A DNA stretch of 64,000 nucleotides from Saccharothrix luteola (GTDB taxonomy: Bacteria > Actinomycetota > Actinomycetes > Mycobacteriales > Pseudonocardiaceae), in contig NZ_JAJHUO010000027.1 of NCBI RefSeq assembly GCF_020859565.1, positions 62,001 to 126,000 on the forward strand, given 5' to 3'. A program made the translations under genes and the position numbers. Numbering within the stretch: the first letter of the stretch is position 1; each line of letters begins with the position of its first letter. Positions 8,501 through 16,331 of this stretch are shown here, piece after piece. Under the pieces are notes generated by a model that was given only the letters and a program-made list of their open reading frames with translations, was not told where the DNA came from and made no database searches.

Positions 8501-10163
8501 GGACGTGCCGGCGCGCAAGAGGATCTTCACCGTGCCGGGCCGGGCGGTGGACACGGCGCTCTCCCCGGACGGCGGCACGCTCGTCGCCTACACCGATCGC
8601 GGTGTGGTCCTGTGGGAGACGGCGGGGTTCACCGAACGGGCGGTGTTCGCCGCGGAGCCCTCGATCCGGATGGTGTTCCTGCCGGACCCCGGGCTGGTCG
8701 CGCTGACCCACGGCAACGACGTCGCGGTGCACCGGGCGGCCGACGGCGCGCTGGTCGCGAAGCTGACCGGGCACACCGGCGAGGTGAGCGCGCTGGCGTT
8801 CGCGCCGGGCGGCGGCCTGCTGGCCAGCACGGGGATGGACGCGACGGTCCGGTTGTGGGACACCACGACGTGGACGACGCGCCGGACGTTCAGCGCGCCC
8901 GAGGTGGGGTTGAGCTCGGTCGCGTTCACGCCGTCCGGCTCGGCCGTGGTGGCGGGCGCGGTGGGCTCGAGCGTCTACTCGTGGGACCTGGCGACCGGCG
9001 ACCTGCTGACCCAGTACGCGGCCGGCTCGGTGACCACGTTCGCGGTCGTCATGACCGCGGACGGCCGCACCCTGCTCAGCTCCGACTCCACCGGCGTGAT
9101 CACGGTCTGGTCCTACCAGCGCACGACGTTGGGCCCGCGCGACGCCGTCCTGCTCGGCACGGCGTTCCAGCCCGGTGGCGACCTGCTGGCCACCACCAGC
9201 GGCAACGGCGTGGTGCGGCTGTGGGACCACCGGAACTCGCGGTTGGCCCACGAGCTGAAAGCCCACGGAGACGACGCCTACGACGTCGCCTTCAGCCCGG
9301 ACGGCTCCGAGCTCGTCACCGTGGACGAGAGCGGCCTGCTCGTGGTGTGGAAGGCGGCGACGGGCGCGGAGGCGCGCCGGTTCTCCCGGCCCGGCACGGA
9401 GTTCACCTCGGCCAGGTTCAGCCCGGACGGCCGCACGATCGCCGTCACGGGCCGCACCCCGACCGGGTCGAAGGAGGACCGCGACGAAGTGCTCCTGCTC
9501 GACGCCGCCGACCTGGAGCTGGTCAACCGCCGGGCGACGACCCCGGAGCCGCGCAACACCCCGGTCAACGGGGTGGAGCCCAACTACCCCACCGGCATCT
9601 CGTTCCACCCGAACGGCCGCACGCTCGCGGTGACGTTGTCGGGCGGCCGGATCGGCCTGTGGGACCTCGTGGACCCCGGCACGGAGTGGACCGTCCTGCC
9701 CGGCCACGACGGCGTCGCGATCGACGTCGAGTTCAGCCCGGACGGCTCCGTGCTGGCCACGGGGGGCGGTGACCGGCTGGTGAAGCTGTGGCGGGTCAAG
9801 GACGGCGTCGAGGTCGGCGTGCTCACCGGCAACGACGCGCCGGTGCGCCGGGTGGCGTGGAGCCCGGACGGCAGGATGCTGGCGACCGCGAGCCAGGACA
9901 CCGTGGTGCGCCTGTGGGAGGTCGACGGTGCGCGGCAGCTGGCGCGGCTGGACCGGCACGGCGCCGAGCTGAACGACCTGGCGTTCGACCCGAGCGGTGA
10001 GCTCATCGCGTCGGTCGGCGCGGACGGCACCGCCCGGCTCTGGGACCTCGTGCCGGACCGGGCGGTCGAGGTGCTGTGCGGGTTGCTCGACCGCGAGTCG
10101 CTGGCCGAGGAGTGGCGCGCGCTCGGACCGGACCGGGGCGACCCGCCCGGTTGCCCGGAGTAG
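5514..10163 (+). CDS. Ser/Thr protein kinase fused to a STAND NTPase, membrane helix and WD40 propellers
   Basis: A 1549-residue protein from ATG 5514. Residues ~9-270 are a Hanks-type kinase (GQGGMG, VALKRL, VHRDVKPSN, DFGIARE). Residues ~325-800 form a STAND-like NTPase: Walker A GASGAGKSS at about residue 361 and Walker B VIVVDQFEEV at about residue 518. Between them lies a glycine-rich octapeptide array (about residues 416-495) absent from normal members. A membrane helix at about 830-850 puts about 14 WD40 repeats (RLWDV, VKLWRV, VRLWEV) at residues 919-1549 on the other side, if it truly spans. The FHA-like gene that follows four bases later is a likely partner. The protein probably couples signal sensing to phosphorylation; the input is unknown. 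Confidence 0.9.
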   Translation: MGARSGSADFGRYEIRELLGQGGMGVVHRAYDTVHDRVVALKRLSAAATDHEYRARFQRESRIAAGLSHPNVIPVNDFGEVDGHLFLDMMLVEGTDLRRAMGAGGVDPVRALKVLGQVAAALDAANGRGLVHRDVKPSNILIAADDHAYLADFGIARETSPEATALTRSGDLIGSWDYMAPERLSGGAVDGRSDQYSLACVLFECLTGRLPHPAADPAAKVAAHLLQPPPAPSVFSPTVSPALDAVVLRGLAKDPARRFESATALIAAAEAAAFGGDTEHAARPTSPGPAEDQDRLVRAILRSTTRPRPSRPQPAATPYPGLSGFEQSDADLFHGRSHVVTELLVRLAEQVRGGEPVVLVGASGAGKSSVLKAGLLPALAGDGDETWPQVVLTPGVDPVGNLAAAMAARTAAGPGGGGAVGIAGGPAIGMAGGPLVGPAGGPAVGIAAGPVVGMNGGAAVGMSGGPAGGMEGSPVGGAVVGAVGGSAVGATAGAAQWARLIRESPGRFGEWCAGAKRPVIVVDQFEEVFNAPEADRLAFAAALTAARPALVVLAVRADLLDRCIELAPLRPALAAPVLLGPLDATGLRQAIVSPAKDFGVEVEPGLPERMIADLGVRGEIGYDPGALPRLAHALRESWLHRDGPVLTLAAYRRAGGIDGAVSRTAEEIHSALDPVGRQALRTILLRLVAVLDDGAVVRRRVDPREFAAQRHVLDRLIAARLVTVDGSGARLSHEALFTAWPRLRDWIEEDRAGLVQHRRFTDSVRAWVESGQHDDDLYRGVRLASLTTWLESARDRVRLQPVEQDFLARSTAAEHAGQLAARKRTNRLRGLVAALSLLLVVASVAVVVATRLQQSAQAERDRADTGRQQNLSRQLAAESALARTVDPRRAALAAFGAWRASPTVEGRSALLSATTDAYRGRMTGHVGAINALAVSGDGKVAASGGRDGTLRLWDVPSRRELAVLDDKGGWYRTVSMSADGRLLATADPDATKVELWDVPARKRIFTVPGRAVDTALSPDGGTLVAYTDRGVVLWETAGFTERAVFAAEPSIRMVFLPDPGLVALTHGNDVAVHRAADGALVAKLTGHTGEVSALAFAPGGGLLASTGMDATVRLWDTTTWTTRRTFSAPEVGLSSVAFTPSGSAVVAGAVGSSVYSWDLATGDLLTQYAAGSVTTFAVVMTADGRTLLSSDSTGVITVWSYQRTTLGPRDAVLLGTAFQPGGDLLATTSGNGVVRLWDHRNSRLAHELKAHGDDAYDVAFSPDGSELVTVDESGLLVVWKAATGAEARRFSRPGTEFTSARFSPDGRTIAVTGRTPTGSKEDRDEVLLLDAADLELVNRRATTPEPRNTPVNGVEPNYPTGISFHPNGRTLAVTLSGGRIGLWDLVDPGTEWTVLPGHDGVAIDVEFSPDGSVLATGGGDRLVKLWRVKDGVEVGVLTGNDAPVRRVAWSPDGRMLATASQDTVVRLWEVDGARQLARLDRHGAELNDLAFDPSGELIASVGADGTARLWDLVPDRAVEVLCGLLDRESLAEEWRALGPDRGDPPGCPE
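6759..6990 (+). repeat. 24-bp in-frame tandem repeat encoding Gly-rich octapeptides
   Basis: Seven units of 24 bp run from 6759 to 6926 with decaying copies to about 6990. Each encodes an octapeptide near GGPAVGIA (variants GGPAIGMA, AGPVVGMN, GGAAVGMS). The array lies inside the STAND NTPase domain of the kinase, between Walker A and Walker B, where a long flexible glycine-rich loop is not expected. Confidence 0.9.
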
Positions 10164-10167
10164 CGCC

Positions 10168-11010
10168 GTGCCGAGGGTGGTGGTGCGTGGCGCGGGCCTG
10201 GCGTCGGTGGCGCTGGGGCCGGGCGAGTCGCTGCTGTTCGGACGTGCGCCGCACGGCGTCGTCGGGCCGGCCCGGCCGGGGCGGGTGGTGGTCGCGCTGC
10301 CGGACTGCGCGCCGCACGTGTCGCGGCTGGTCGGCGAGCTGGCGGTCGGCGTGGACGTGGTGTCGTTGACGTGGCTCGGCGCGGGCGAGGCGCAGCTGTC
10401 CAGCCTGTTCGACGCGCCGGGCGGGGCGCGGCGGGTGATCCTGACCCGGTCGGCGACGGCGTTGCTGGACGTCGGCGAGAACCAGCTGGTGCTGCTGCTG
10501 GGCCGGCGCGGCGACCGCGACGGGTTCGCCGACCTCCAGCTGACCATCGACGTGGAGCACGTGCCGGTGGCGTCGGAGGTGGCGTTCGGGTCGGCCGGCG
10601 GCGACACGCAGACCGGTCCCGGGCTGGTGCGGGGCGGGCGGGACTGGTTCGTCGCGCTGGCGCTGTGCGAACCGTGGTTGGTCGGCGCGGACGACTACCC
10701 GCGGCCACCGTCGAACCGGGAGATCTTCGAACGGGTCCGCGAGTGGCACGGCTACACCTGGAACCTGCACCGGCCGCAGCGCGTGGACGACGCGATCCGG
10801 GCGATCTCGGCGATCGCGTTCGGCGCGGCGGACGACCCGTTCCTGGCCGCGCACGCGGGCCGGCTGCAGAACACCAGGTTCGCCGTCGCCCGCCGCGCCG
10901 CCGAGGTCCGCCTGGTGACCGCCGCCGACCTCGCCGAGGTGCAGCGGACGGCCAGGAACCGGAAACTTCCACCCCCGCCGTCCTCGCCCGGCCACCCGCC
11001 TGCTCCGTAA
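10168..11010 (+). CDS. FHA-like domain protein, partner of the upstream kinase
   Basis: A 280-residue cytosolic protein from GTG 10168, four bases after the kinase stop. The N-terminal half has a weak FHA pattern (ESLLFGRAP, then PHVSRLVGEL) followed by beta-rich sequence ending LLLGRRG. The C-terminal half is helical, with EIFERVREWHGYTW and FAVARRAAEVRLV, and ends in a Pro-rich tail. FHA domains bind phosphothreonine, so it may read the kinase's own phosphorylation. The FHA call is by pattern only. The frame is open further upstream, but earlier starts lie inside the kinase gene. Confidence 0.72.
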   Translation: MPRVVVRGAGLASVALGPGESLLFGRAPHGVVGPARPGRVVVALPDCAPHVSRLVGELAVGVDVVSLTWLGAGEAQLSSLFDAPGGARRVILTRSATALLDVGENQLVLLLGRRGDRDGFADLQLTIDVEHVPVASEVAFGSAGGDTQTGPGLVRGGRDWFVALALCEPWLVGADDYPRPPSNREIFERVREWHGYTWNLHRPQRVDDAIRAISAIAFGAADDPFLAAHAGRLQNTRFAVARRAAEVRLVTAADLAEVQRTARNRKLPPPPSSPGHPPAP

Positions 11011-11116
11011 CGTCACCGGTCAGGGGCGCCGGACGGGTCGCCCCACTCCTCACGGCACCCGACCGGTCCCGCTCGCGGCGACCGGGGTCGTGCCGTACCC
11101 GGAAAGGACCGCCGCC

Positions 11117-11527
11117 ATGGTGCAGCACGATTCCCCCGATTCGCCGATCACCGCCCGCCACCCCGAGCCGCGCGCCAGGAAGGGCGGCGGGATCATCGCG
11201 CTGCTGGTGCTGATGACGCTCGCCAACGCCTTCACCCTGGTCGTCGCCGTCGTGGGTTGGGTGGACGAGGTGGACCACGGCGCGGAGTGGGGCGACGACT
11301 CGTTGCAGTTCGTCGTCTTCGTCGCGTTCGCGAGCCTGGTCGCCGTCATCGCGCTGGTCGGCGCGTGGTTCACCCGCAAGTGGGGTCCTCGGCTGTACGT
11401 GCTGACGAGCGGGTTCAGCCTGCTGTTCGGCCTGCTCGTCTCGGGTGGCGCCGGGTTCTCACCCCTGTCGCTGGTCTCCATCGGCCTCGCGGTCGGGCTG
11501 TGGCTGCACGCCGAGAGCAAGTGGTGA
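11117..11527 (+). CDS. Small four-helix membrane protein, function unknown
   Basis: A 136-residue protein with a ~28-residue polar, basic N-terminus and four hydrophobic helices (GGIIALLVLMTLANAF, LQFVVFVAFASLVAVIALVG, YVLTSGFSLLFGLL, LVSIGLAVGLWLH). No domain was recognised. ATG 11117 is preferred over 11090 because GGAAAGGA stands 8 bases upstream. It is followed closely by the G/C homopolymer palindrome at 11541. Confidence 0.75.
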   Translation: MVQHDSPDSPITARHPEPRARKGGGIIALLVLMTLANAFTLVVAVVGWVDEVDHGAEWGDDSLQFVVFVAFASLVAVIALVGAWFTRKWGPRLYVLTSGFSLLFGLLVSGGAGFSPLSLVSIGLAVGLWLHAESKW

Positions 11528-11540
11528 CAACGGGAGGCGC

Positions 11541-11581
11541 GGGGGGGGGGGGGGGCCCCGCGGGGCCCCCCCCCCCCCCCC
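11541..11581. terminator. Homopolymeric G15/C16 palindrome between convergent genes
   Basis: Fifteen G (11541-11555), then the self-complementary core CCCCGCGGGG (11556-11565), then sixteen C (11566-11581). The whole is a near-perfect palindrome of about 40 bases. It lies between the ends of two convergent genes (11527 and 11616), where a bidirectional terminator is expected. Pure G/C runs this long are also prone to polymerase slippage and sequencing or assembly error, so the exact lengths are uncertain. Confidence 0.55.
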
Positions 11582-11615
11582 TCCGCTGCACCCGCGCACG
11601 CCGAAGGCGCTCAGG

Positions 11616-13109
11616 TCAGGACCGCGGTGTGGTGGGCTCGTCCTCGTCCCGCCGCTCGACCTTCGCGGTCTCCGCTTCGCCGTCCACCGGCGGCTCGGGA
11701 GCAGGCAGAACGGCAGGCCGAACGGCGGTCTGAGCGGCCGACGACCGGACGGTGGGCGACTCGGCGATCGGGTGAACCGTCGGCGACTCGGCGATCGGCG
11801 CAACGGTCGGCGGCTGAACGGTCGGCGGGACGACCGGGGCGGCCTGCGCCGGGATGCCGAACGGCGGGGTGTCCACATCGGACACCACCGGCGGCACCGA
11901 ACCCAGCGGCACCGGGCCGGGGGGCGACAGCCGACGCCTGCGGGTCAGCGCGATCGCCGTGCCCGCCGTCGCCGTGGCCACCGCGACACCTCCGCAGAGC
12001 ACCGCGAACCCGATCAGCAGCGACGAACCCGCACCGGCCGACCCACCGCGGTCGACCGCGAGCCGCCGGTACTCCGTCGCCTGCAGGTGACCGGGCGAGG
12101 CGGCCAGCACGTCGTCGAAACCCTCCACCGCGCCGTCGAAGTCGTCCGCGAAGTAGCGGTCCAGCGCGGCCCGGTAGTCGCGGTCGTGCGCACCGGGTTC
12201 GGCCTTCACCTCCTTGCCCGCCAGCACGTCCAGCAACGTCGACGACGCGGCGGCGAAGTTGAACGACTGCGTCTCCCCCGGCGAGCCCTGGCTCACCAGG
12301 CCCACGACCCGGCCGTCCATGTCGACCACCGGCCCGCCGCTCATGCCCTGCGTAGCCGCCGCGCTGAACTCGTAGAACGGCCGGTCGTTCTGCGTCCGGC
12401 GAGCCGACACCTGGCCGTTCTTGTTGCTCGGCTCCAGGCTCGGGTCGACCGCCGCGCCCGCCGAACCGGGGTAGCCGATGGCCAGGATCGGCGTGCCGAC
12501 CGCCGTCTGGTCGGTCCGGATCTCCAACGACGGCAGGTTCTCGCGCGGCACCTTCAGCACCGCCACGTCACCCTCGGTCGGCGCGACGAGGTCGACCACG
12601 GTGGCGGGCGCGACGTCCCGGATCGGGCCGTCGCCGGTGGCCTCCATCCGCTCGACCTGGATCGCGCGGTCGACCGGGCGGTCCGGGTCCGCGCCCTCGG
12701 CGACGGCGTGCTCGGCCAACTGAGCCTTCGCGGTGGCCCGGTCCACGACCCGGCCGACCGCCGCCAGATCCACGATCGCCGCGTCGAACAACGCGCCGGC
12801 GCCACCCTGCGGTCCGGTGTGGACGCAGTGGCTGGCGGTGGCCACGTGCCCGTCCGGGCTGATCACCACCCCGCTGCACGTCGACTTGACGACGTAGCCG
12901 TTCGCGCCGCCGAACACCTCGCCGGTGCGCTTGTCCCGCACCCACCCGTGCCACTCCACGGTGATGAGCACGATCGCCGGCCTGGCGATGGCCGCGGCCA
13001 ACTCCTCCGGGCTCGACGGCTGGGCGACGGCGACGGCAGCGGGAGCGGGAACAGCAGCGGGAGCGGCCGTGAGGGCCAGCAACGCCGCCGCGACGAAGAC
13101 CGCGCGCAT
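11616..13109 (-). CDS. Exported, membrane-anchored trypsin-like serine protease
   Basis: A 497-residue protein with a signal peptide (to about residue 29). The chymotrypsin-fold protease domain spans about residues 40-320, with catalytic His in ATASHCV, Asp in GDVAVLKV and Ser in QGMSGGPVV. A short helical segment follows (DYRAALDRYFADDFDGAVEG), then a membrane helix near residue 370 and RRRR. The Pro/Thr-rich cytoplasmic tail repeats AESPTV. This resembles the HtrA/MarP-like membrane proteases of actinobacteria, but with the membrane helix after the protease. Its ATG overlaps the upstream gene's TGA (ATGA), so the two are translationally coupled. Confidence 0.88.
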   Translation of the reverse strand: MRAVFVAAALLALTAAPAAVPAPAAVAVAQPSSPEELAAAIARPAIVLITVEWHGWVRDKRTGEVFGGANGYVVKSTCSGVVISPDGHVATASHCVHTGPQGGAGALFDAAIVDLAAVGRVVDRATAKAQLAEHAVAEGADPDRPVDRAIQVERMEATGDGPIRDVAPATVVDLVAPTEGDVAVLKVPRENLPSLEIRTDQTAVGTPILAIGYPGSAGAAVDPSLEPSNKNGQVSARRTQNDRPFYEFSAAATQGMSGGPVVDMDGRVVGLVSQGSPGETQSFNFAAASSTLLDVLAGKEVKAEPGAHDRDYRAALDRYFADDFDGAVEGFDDVLAASPGHLQATEYRRLAVDRGGSAGAGSSLLIGFAVLCGGVAVATATAGTAIALTRRRRLSPPGPVPLGSVPPVVSDVDTPPFGIPAQAAPVVPPTVQPPTVAPIAESPTVHPIAESPTVRSSAAQTAVRPAVLPAPEPPVDGEAETAKVERRDEDEPTTPRS

Positions 13110-13747
13110 CAGCCGTACACCCCGAACCCGGCGGTCCGCGCCCACACCGACCGGTACCCGCGGGAGTTGCTCTCCACGAGCTGAGTGCCCTGGCAGGCGT
13201 AGTCGTCCACCTCGTGCCGCACCTGTTCCGACGGGATCGTCTGGGTCTCCACCAGACCGCGCTGGTCGTAGTAGGCCCACGTGAACTCGGCCTTGGTCTG
13301 GGTGCCGTAGGTGATGGCCTTGTCGGTGGCGGTCCAGGTGAACTCGATGATCCCGTTGCCGACGAGCCGCAGCGCGTTGCCCTGGTACGTGCCGTGGAAC
13401 ACCACGTTGTCCATCCGCTCGGTCCCGGTGCCGTCCGGCCGGAACTCGTACGCCCGCCCGCTGGTGACCATCGGGAGCGGGTCCACGCCGTTGTAGAACT
13501 TGACCATCACCTGCTCCTCCACCGTGCGCCACGAGCCGATCAGGCACAACGGCGGCCCGACGGGGCGGGTGGTGTCGGCGCGGGCGGTGGGCGAGGCACG
13601 TCCGGCCACCACCGGCGCGGCCTGCCGCGGCCGGTCGTCCGCGAGGACGACGGCGGTCAACCCGCCGGCCGCCAGGACCGCGCACGCGGCGACGACGAAC
13701 AGCACCACGACGACCGATCGCGCCGGTAACCGGGGGGAATCGCTCAC
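13109..13747 (-). CDS. Single-pass membrane protein with extracytoplasmic domain, function unknown
   Basis: A 212-residue protein from GTG 13747. A membrane helix at about residues 11-33 (VVVVLFVVAACAVLAAGGL) is followed by a beta-rich outer domain with GSWRTVEEQVMVKFYN, FRPDGTGTERM and YDQRGLVETQTI, and one Cys near each end (PLCLIG, YACQG). The pattern recalls small lipocalin-like or 'DUF' stress-response domains but no family was identified. It is coupled by ATGA to the protease, so it may be a partner or substrate. Longer in-frame starts exist up to 13831; the chosen one puts the helix near the N-terminus. Confidence 0.75.
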   Translation of the reverse strand: MSDSPRLPARSVVVVLFVVAACAVLAAGGLTAVVLADDRPRQAAPVVAGRASPTARADTTRPVGPPLCLIGSWRTVEEQVMVKFYNGVDPLPMVTSGRAYEFRPDGTGTERMDNVVFHGTYQGNALRLVGNGIIEFTWTATDKAITYGTQTKAEFTWAYYDQRGLVETQTIPSEQVRHEVDDYACQGTQLVESNSRGYRSVWARTAGFGVYG

Positions 13748-13866
13748 CGGGCCATCGTATTGACCGACCCGCCCGGGCCGTGAGCCGGTTGATCCGGAAG
13801 TTTCCGCGCCGTGACCCGACGCCCGCTCCACCCGCGCGCACGCCGCAGCGCCACTACGATGACCGT

Positions 13867-14325
13867 GTGATCTTCCTCAGCGTGGTCCTCACCCTGCTCG
13901 GGCTGAGCACACTGCTGTGGCGTGACGACGAGCTGCTCGGCCTGCCGCCCGTCGCCGCGGGCTCCGGCCTGGTCGTGCTCGGCGTGGCGGCCGGCGTGCT
14001 GTGGGCCGTGCGCAGGCGCCGCCGGTGGGAGCGCAACGGCGAGCCCCGCCCGGTCGGCAACGTCATCGACCGGGCCAAGGCCCTGCCCCGGCTGCTGCGC
14101 GAGCGCAAGGCCTACGGCCTGCCGACCACCACGATGGCCACGTGGGCGTTCGCCGTGCTCTACCTCGTATCACCGGTCGACCTGCTGCCCGAACTGCTGC
14201 CGCTGATCGGCGTGACCGACGACGCGGGCGTGGCGGTCTGGCTGCTCACCAGCGTGTCCACCGTCACGGGCCAGTACCTGCGGTGGGAACGCGAGCGCTC
14301 GGGCAAGGCCAAGAAGACCCGCTGA
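13867..14325 (+). CDS. YkvA / DUF1232 family membrane protein
   Basis: A 152-residue protein if started at GTG 13867. Two N-terminal membrane helices (FLSVVLTLLGLSTLLW and AAGSGLVVLGVAAGVLWAV) are followed by a basic linker. The DUF1232 core has the diagnostic YLVSPVDLLPELLPLIG and VTDDAGVAVW. The family is widespread, with no settled biochemical role. An ATG at 13780 is in frame and would add 29 basic residues; the shorter form fits the family better. It diverges from the membrane protein gene at 13747. Confidence 0.8.
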   Translation: MIFLSVVLTLLGLSTLLWRDDELLGLPPVAAGSGLVVLGVAAGVLWAVRRRRRWERNGEPRPVGNVIDRAKALPRLLRERKAYGLPTTTMATWAFAVLYLVSPVDLLPELLPLIGVTDDAGVAVWLLTSVSTVTGQYLRWERERSGKAKKTR

Positions 14326-14328
14326 GGA

Positions 14329-15063
14329 TCACGGGCCCGCCGGTGACGGCAGCTCGCGCACACCGCTCAGCAGCGTCGTCACGGCGGCCATGATCCGCGC
14401 GGTCGCCTCGTCCAGCACGGCCTTGGTCGGCTCCAGCCCGTACAGGTCGGACAGGTCGACCTCCGCGCCCGCCACCACGGACACCTTCCGCCACGGCCGC
14501 GGCACGAACTTCCCCGGCGGCAGCAGCTCCCGGGTGCCCCACTGCGCCACCGGCACGACCGGCGTGCGGGTCGTCAACGCCAGCCGCGCGACGCCGTTCT
14601 TGCCGCGCATGGGCCAGCCGTCGGGGTCGTTGGTGAACGTGCCCTCGGGGTAGACGATCACGCACTCACCCTCGTCCAACGACGTGCGCGCGCTGTCCAG
14701 CGCCTGGCCCGCGCGCACGCTGGCGCGGTCGACCGGGATGTGCCGCCCGGACGACATCACCCACCCGAGCACCGGCGCCTTCCACAGGCTCGCCTTGGCC
14801 AGGTACCGGGGCACCCGGCCGGAGGCGAGCGCGAACGCGGTCAACGTCACCGGGTCGGCGAAGGACAGGTGGTTGGAGGCCAGCAGCACCGCGCCCTCGC
14901 GCGGGATGTTGGTCCGGCCCGCCATCCGCATCCGCACGAAGAGCACCACCAGCGGCCACAGCACGTCAATGGCCACGGAGTACCAGAAACCCCGGCCCCG
15001 CCGGGGCAGGCGGGTCGTCAGCGCCACCATCTGGGAGAACGTCACCCCAGGATCTTCGGTCAT
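14329..15063 (-). CDS. 1-acyl-sn-glycerol-3-phosphate acyltransferase (PlsC family)
   Basis: A 244-residue protein that would acylate lysophosphatidic acid at the membrane. The acyltransferase signature is clear: motif I NHLSFAD, block III VYPEGTFTND and a later VPVAQWGT. A hydrophobic helix (YSVAIDVLWPLVVLFV) precedes the catalytic domain. ATG 15063 is chosen (TEDPG); an in-frame ATG at 15159 would overlap the divergent gene's start. Its end is 3 bases from the end of the convergent DUF1232 gene. Confidence 0.88.
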   Translation of the reverse strand: MTEDPGVTFSQMVALTTRLPRRGRGFWYSVAIDVLWPLVVLFVRMRMAGRTNIPREGAVLLASNHLSFADPVTLTAFALASGRVPRYLAKASLWKAPVLGWVMSSGRHIPVDRASVRAGQALDSARTSLDEGECVIVYPEGTFTNDPDGWPMRGKNGVARLALTTRTPVVPVAQWGTRELLPPGKFVPRPWRKVSVVAGAEVDLSDLYGLEPTKAVLDEATARIMAAVTTLLSGVRELPSPAGP

Positions 15064-15140
15064 GGCCACGGGCGCCGTCACCGCGCCCCACCGCACCGCC
15101 GTCACCCCGTTCTGATCGAGTTCGACTAATCTCCTCCCCC

Positions 15141-16331
15141 GTGGCAGGGCTCCCCGCACCGCGGACCGCGGTGAACCGGATCAACGTGCTCCTCGTGGAA
15201 GACGACGAGGGCGACGCCGTGCTGGTCGAAGCCCTGCTGGACGAGGTCGAGGCGGACGTCGCGCTGCACCGGGCGCGGACGCTGCGGGAAGCGGAGGGCC
15301 TGTTGGCCAAGGCGGACTGCGTGCTGCTCGACCTCGGCCTGCCGGACACGACCGGGCTCGACGGCCTGACCAGGCTGCTCGCCCACCCGGCGCCGGTGGC
15401 GATCATCGTGCTCACCGGCCTCAACGACGAGCACCAGGGCACCCAGGCGGTGGCCCAGGGCGCGGAGGACTACCTGGTCAAGGGCCAGGTGGACGGCGTG
15501 GGCCTGGCCCGCAGCATCCGCTACGCGGTCGGCCGCAAGCGGGTCGAGGAGACCCAGCGCCAACTGCGCGACGAGCAGCTGCTGGCGGCGGAGAAGACCC
15601 GCCTGGAACGCGGCCTGCTGCCGTCGCCGATCATCGACGGCAACGACATCGGCTGGGAGGTCAGCTACCGCCCCGGCGGCAGCCGGATGCTGCTGGGCGG
15701 CGACTTCTACGACGCCGTGCGCACCTCCGACGGCACGCTCCAGCTGCTGATAGGCGACGTGTGCGGGCACGGCCCGGACGAGGCCGCGATCGGCGTGTTC
15801 CTGCGCATCGCCTGGCGGGCGCTGGTGCTGGCGGGCCAGGAGCCGTCCCGGGTGCTGCGCACGCTGCACGAGATCCTGGAGCACGAACGCCACCAGCCCG
15901 GCCTCTTCACCACGGCCTGCATGGTGACGATCTCGCCGGACCGCCGGTGGGCGCGGGTCTACCTGGCCGGGCACCCCGAACCGATGCTGCTGGTCGGCGA
16001 CCGGGTGGTGGAGCTGCCGCGCGACCGGGCCGGGCTGCCGCTGGGCGTGCTGCCGGACAGCACGTGGAGCGGGCTCGACGTGCCGCTGCCGCCGGGGTGG
16101 ACGATGCTGCTCTACACCGACGGCCTGGTCGAGGGCCGCGTGCACGGCGACACCGAGCGGTTGGGCTCGGAGCGGCTGATCGACCTGATCGGCGAGATCA
16201 CCAGGGAGCGGCCGGACTGGACGCGCACGCCGGCTACGCTGCTGGACGACCTCATCAGCCGGGTGAAGGAACTCAACGGCGGGGAGCTGGACGACGACAT
16301 GGCCGTGCTGCTGATCTCGGACCGCGACTGA
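15141..16331 (+). CDS. Response regulator receiver fused to PP2C (SpoIIE/RsbU-type) phosphatase
   Basis: A 396-residue protein. Residues ~14-130 are a receiver domain: VLLVEDDEGD, phospho-Asp in VLLDLGLPD, and Lys in DYLVKGQ. A short coiled linker leads to a PP2C/SpoIIE phosphatase at ~170-394 with metal-binding motifs GGDFYDAV, GDVCGHGPDEA and YTDGLVE, ending DDDMAVLL. Proteins of this form dephosphorylate anti-sigma-factor antagonists in partner-switching systems. It is the first gene of a three-gene operon; its TGA overlaps the ATG of the histidine kinase by one base. Confidence 0.9.
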   Translation: MAGLPAPRTAVNRINVLLVEDDEGDAVLVEALLDEVEADVALHRARTLREAEGLLAKADCVLLDLGLPDTTGLDGLTRLLAHPAPVAIIVLTGLNDEHQGTQAVAQGAEDYLVKGQVDGVGLARSIRYAVGRKRVEETQRQLRDEQLLAAEKTRLERGLLPSPIIDGNDIGWEVSYRPGGSRMLLGGDFYDAVRTSDGTLQLLIGDVCGHGPDEAAIGVFLRIAWRALVLAGQEPSRVLRTLHEILEHERHQPGLFTTACMVTISPDRRWARVYLAGHPEPMLLVGDRVVELPRDRAGLPLGVLPDSTWSGLDVPLPPGWTMLLYTDGLVEGRVHGDTERLGSERLIDLIGEITRERPDWTRTPATLLDDLISRVKELNGGELDDDMAVLLISDRD

